DNA of 64,000 bases from Agrobacterium tumefaciens (GTDB lineage: Bacteria; Pseudomonadota; Alphaproteobacteria; Rhizobiales; Rhizobiaceae), in assembly GCA_025560025.1 (NCBI GenBank), contig CP048487.1, positions 310,001 to 374,000 on the forward strand, written 5' to 3'. Positions 61,878-64,000 of the stretch are shown one piece after another. Under the pieces are notes generated by a model, which worked only from the letters and a program-made list of their open reading frames with translations, was not told the DNA's origin and did not search any database. The position numbers were made by a program, and so were the translations under genes. Within the stretch, counting starts at the first letter, position 1. The number at the start of each line of letters is the position of its first letter.

Positions 61878-61896
61878 AGGTTCGCAATACGAACCT
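61878..61896. promoter_or_regulatory. MarR operator candidate
   Basis: AGGTTCG (61878-61884), CAATA, CGAACCT (61890-61896): a perfect inverted repeat of 7-base arms between the divergent MarR and NmrA-like genes. Confidence 0.6.
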
Positions 61897-62001
61897 TTAA
61901 AGACCGTGTTCGTCGATCTTGTATCAGGCATGGATCGCAGCGCCAAGGTGAGGTACAGCCCTACGCCGAAAGCTGCCGTCCTCCTGAGGAAGGAAAAAGA
62001 A

Positions 62002-62916
62002 ATGGATCGGAAAATCGTTGTGCTGGCTGGCGCCACAGGCCATCTCGGCAATCTTGTCGCCCGGGCCCTGGCGGACAAGAACGATACTGTCGTGCGGGCC
62101 CTGGTTCGGCCCGGAAGTGCGGCGAAGGCCGCCGGTCTTGCCGGGCTGGGCGTCGAGGTCGTTGAAACGGCGATTGACGGGTCGGGCGATCAAGGCGCGC
62201 TCGACAAGGCGATGGAGGGAGCTTTCTCCGTCGTTTCCGCGCTGCAGGGCGGCCCGGACGTCATCGTCGGCGTCCAGTCGCATCTGCTGGAAGCGGCAGC
62301 TCGCGCCGGCGCCTCCCGGTTCATTCCCTCGGATTTTTCCATGAACATGTTCGGGCTTGCCGAGGGCGAGAATATCAACCTCGATATCCGTCGCGCCTTC
62401 GCCCGCCAGGCCGACGGGATCAGGGGCGGCGTGAGCGTCGTCCACGTTCTGAACGGCTGCTTCATCGATACGAGGGTTCTGTTCGGCTTTCTGGGAGCGA
62501 TCAACCTGGAGCGGGGCGAGGCCTATCTCTGGGGCGAGGGAAATCAGCCGATGGACTTCACCACCTTTGCCGATACGGCGCGCTTTACGGCCGAGGCGGC
62601 AACCGACCCGAACCCGGTGCCGACGATCTTCAACGTCGCGGGCGACACATTAAACTTCCACGACCTCGTGAAAGCCTATGAGGAAGGCTCCGGCAAGTCC
62701 CTGACAGTGGTCAGGATGGGCTCGCTGGCGGACATGGATGCCGAGATCGCGAAGCGGCAGCGGGCCGATCCGCAGAACATGTATGCCTACATACCGCTGA
62801 TGTACTGGCGCGGAATGCTCGACGGCAAGGGCAAGCTCGGCGAGTTGGTCAATGACCGCTACCCCATAGGCAACCTTACAACTGTTAAGGATTACGTCCG
62901 GAACGAGGGCCTCTGA
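62002..62916 (+). CDS. NmrA-like/isoflavone-reductase-like NAD(P)-binding protein
   Basis: A 304-residue atypical SDR. It has the Rossmann motif VVLAGATGHLGNLVARALADKN and a substrate-domain region SRFIPSDFSMNMF, where isoflavone-reductase-like enzymes have the PSEFG loop. FTTFADTARFTAEAATDP and FNVAGDTLNFHDLV also match NmrA family members. The ATG at 62002 has AGGAAGG upstream. The gene is under the divergent MarR gene and is followed by an FMN reductase, a typical electrophile/quinone stress arrangement. Confidence 0.85.
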   Translation: MDRKIVVLAGATGHLGNLVARALADKNDTVVRALVRPGSAAKAAGLAGLGVEVVETAIDGSGDQGALDKAMEGAFSVVSALQGGPDVIVGVQSHLLEAAARAGASRFIPSDFSMNMFGLAEGENINLDIRRAFARQADGIRGGVSVVHVLNGCFIDTRVLFGFLGAINLERGEAYLWGEGNQPMDFTTFADTARFTAEAATDPNPVPTIFNVAGDTLNFHDLVKAYEEGSGKSLTVVRMGSLADMDAEIAKRQRADPQNMYAYIPLMYWRGMLDGKGKLGELVNDRYPIGNLTTVKDYVRNEGL

Positions 62917-62995
62917 CCTGGCAAAGGATCGTTCCGCTTTCCGTCCAGATCGGGGTCGGCAGGTCGATCACGTTTCATCGCAGCAGGAGACCAGC

Positions 62996-63607
62996 ATGAC
63001 GAAACTCAAGATAGCGGTAATCATCAGCAGCACACGCGACACCCGTTTCGGGCCAATCCCGGCGAAATGGATTGCCGACGTTGCCGCTCAGCGCGACGAT
63101 ATGGACATCGAGATCGTCGATCTCAAGATTTTCGATCTACCGTTCTTCAACGAAGCGATGTCGAGTGCATGGGGTCCCAGTCAAGATCCCGCGGCGGTCG
63201 CCTGGCAGAACAAGATCGGCGAGTTCGACGGCTATATCGTAGTTGCGGCTGAATACAACCGTGCCCTTACCGGGGCGATGAAGAACGCCTTCGACCAGGC
63301 GTACAAGGAATGGAACAACAAGCCGATCGCATTCTTGGGGTATGGAGCCGTCGGCGGCAGCCGCGCGGTCGACAACGGCCGCACCGTGGCGATTGAATTG
63401 CAGATGGTGCCGGTTCGCTCGGCTGTCCACATCGGCGGTAGCGAATACGTTCGCGTCGTCCACCAACGCCAGCCGATCACCGAGATCGAAGACGCAATCC
63501 TGCCGAGCGCCAATACCATGCTCGACCAGCTCGCCTGGTGGGGATGGACAACAAAGGCGGCCCGCGACGGGCTTGTTCCGCAACTGGCCAAGGCCGCAAA
63601 GGCCTGA
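62996..63607 (+). CDS. NAD(P)H-dependent FMN reductase
   Basis: A 203-residue flavodoxin-fold reductase. The phosphate-binding loop is IISSTRDTRFGPIPAKWI and the flavin loop VVAAEYNRALTGAMKNAFDQ with YGAVGGSRAV. Relatives are chromate, quinone or azo reductases. It is 79 bases after the NmrA-like gene with GGAG before the start. Confidence 0.88.
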   Translation: MTKLKIAVIISSTRDTRFGPIPAKWIADVAAQRDDMDIEIVDLKIFDLPFFNEAMSSAWGPSQDPAAVAWQNKIGEFDGYIVVAAEYNRALTGAMKNAFDQAYKEWNNKPIAFLGYGAVGGSRAVDNGRTVAIELQMVPVRSAVHIGGSEYVRVVHQRQPITEIEDAILPSANTMLDQLAWWGWTTKAARDGLVPQLAKAAKA

Positions 63608-63650
63608 GACCGGCAGGTCCGTGACGTCGCGCGAACCCCCTCGGTTCGGC

Positions 63651-64000
63651 ATGCGTACCGCGGTCGTCACGCTCTCGGCAAACGAAGGGATCGTCTTACC
63701 CCTGACAGACGTCGTCGTCTTCGGCGCCAACGGCCGCACCGGCCGCATCATCGTCGAAAAGCTGCTGGACCGCAGGCACAACGTCACCGCCGCAATGCGA
63801 AATCCCGCTGCCTTCTCCGATTTTCGGGATGACGCGCGGCATCCGCAACGCCTTCGGACCGCCAGCGTCGACGTCGAGGATCCCGCATCCGTTCTGGCAT
63901 CCGTGGACGGGCAGACGGCGTCGACGGGCGCACCCCGGTTTCTCTGCGTCTCGTCAGGCGGCGCAAACCGGTACGATCCGAACCTCGGCTTCTGGTTCCG
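63651..64000 (+). CDS. NmrA/NAD(P)-binding epimerase-like protein, partial, possibly internally deleted
   Basis: An open plus-strand frame runs to the window end. It shows DVVVFGANGRTGRIIVEKLL, a Rossmann nucleotide site, then NVTAAMRNPAAF and DPASVLASVDGQ. The next segment, GAPRFLCVSSGGANRYDPN, normally lies some 40 residues later in this family, so an in-frame deletion is possible. The start is uncertain: ATG 63651 or GTG 63621, both in frame, or a lost start just before TDVVVFG. The C-terminus is beyond the window. Confidence 0.6.
   Translation, partial: MRTAVVTLSANEGIVLPLTDVVVFGANGRTGRIIVEKLLDRRHNVTAAMRNPAAFSDFRDDARHPQRLRTASVDVEDPASVLASVDGQTASTGAPRFLCVSSGGANRYDPNLGFWF

Noticed and set aside
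1..64000. CRISPR arrays, replication origin, conjugation genes, defence systems
   Set aside because: I looked for regularly spaced repeats and for repABC, tra/trb, restriction and toxin-antitoxin genes and saw none.

Overview
The window looks like accessory DNA (plasmid, chromid or island) from an alphaproteobacterium, most likely of the Hyphomicrobiales (Rhizobium/Agrobacterium/Brucella-Ochrobactrum type). This rests on the dense packing of ABC importers, SDR enzymes and GntR/LysR/MarR/TetR regulators, short ATGA gene overlaps, and two iron-control-like boxes of the Irr type. No rRNA, tRNA, CRISPR array, replication or conjugation gene was found.

Layout. (1) 0-5.9 kb: an operon of a mandelate-racemase-type enolase and a complete sugar-type ABC importer (binding protein, MalK-like ATPase, two permeases), divergent from an alpha/beta hydrolase cut by the window edge. 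(2) 6-15.2 kb: a decaying stretch. An MFS transporter, a glyoxalase-fold protein, an OxyR-type regulator, an Old Yellow Enzyme, a siderophore-interacting flavoreductase and a LysR regulator each carry a frame disruption, beside a remnant of a large serine recombinase. A MarR regulator, a GlcG-like protein and an SDR here are intact in frame. (3) 16-37.7 kb: a large, intact catabolic region: a peptide ABC importer, two overlapping luciferase-family monooxygenases, a polar amino-acid ABC importer, a GMC oxidoreductase, an aldehyde dehydrogenase, an M19 dipeptidase homologue, an AhpD-like protein, a GntR/FCD regulator, a three-subunit opine-oxidase-type FAD enzyme, an Asp/Glu-racemase-fold enzyme, an aspartate dehydrogenase and a RidA protein. 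Five copies of a related AT-rich near-palindrome (TTTATATATTATATATAAA is the best) lie upstream of its transcription units, including the GntR gene. I infer one regulon for uptake and oxidative breakdown of an N-substituted amino acid, opine or modified peptide; the substrate is unknown.

(4) 37.7-42.7 kb: a gene graveyard: an IS110-family remnant, a broken iron(III)-type FbpABC importer (ATPase lacking its signature and Walker B, binding protein truncated), a pirin/FecB chimera, and a frameshifted SDR. (5) 42.8-45.7 kb: a TetR-linked set of SDR, isochorismatase-family hydrolase and FMN reductase. (6) 45.9-55.1 kb: a ferric-siderophore uptake region (ATPase, two permeases, binding protein, TonB receptor) with a Tat-exported multicopper oxidase and an unusual protein joining a LysR-type DNA-binding domain to a TrpD2/YbiB-like glycosyltransferase domain. 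(7) 55.2-60.8 kb: markedly GC-richer DNA with a degenerate TetR/MFS pair, then a PadR regulator, a DUF2218-O-methyltransferase fusion and a PepSY-like periplasmic protein in one overlapping operon, divergent from a Tat-exported alpha/beta hydrolase. (8) 60.8-64 kb: an MFS remnant, then a MarR regulator divergent from an NmrA-like reductase and an FMN reductase, and a second NmrA-like gene running off the window.

All functions are homology judgements made by eye. Frame disruptions could be real decay or sequencing errors; their clustering in some regions and absence from 16-37 kb favours decay.
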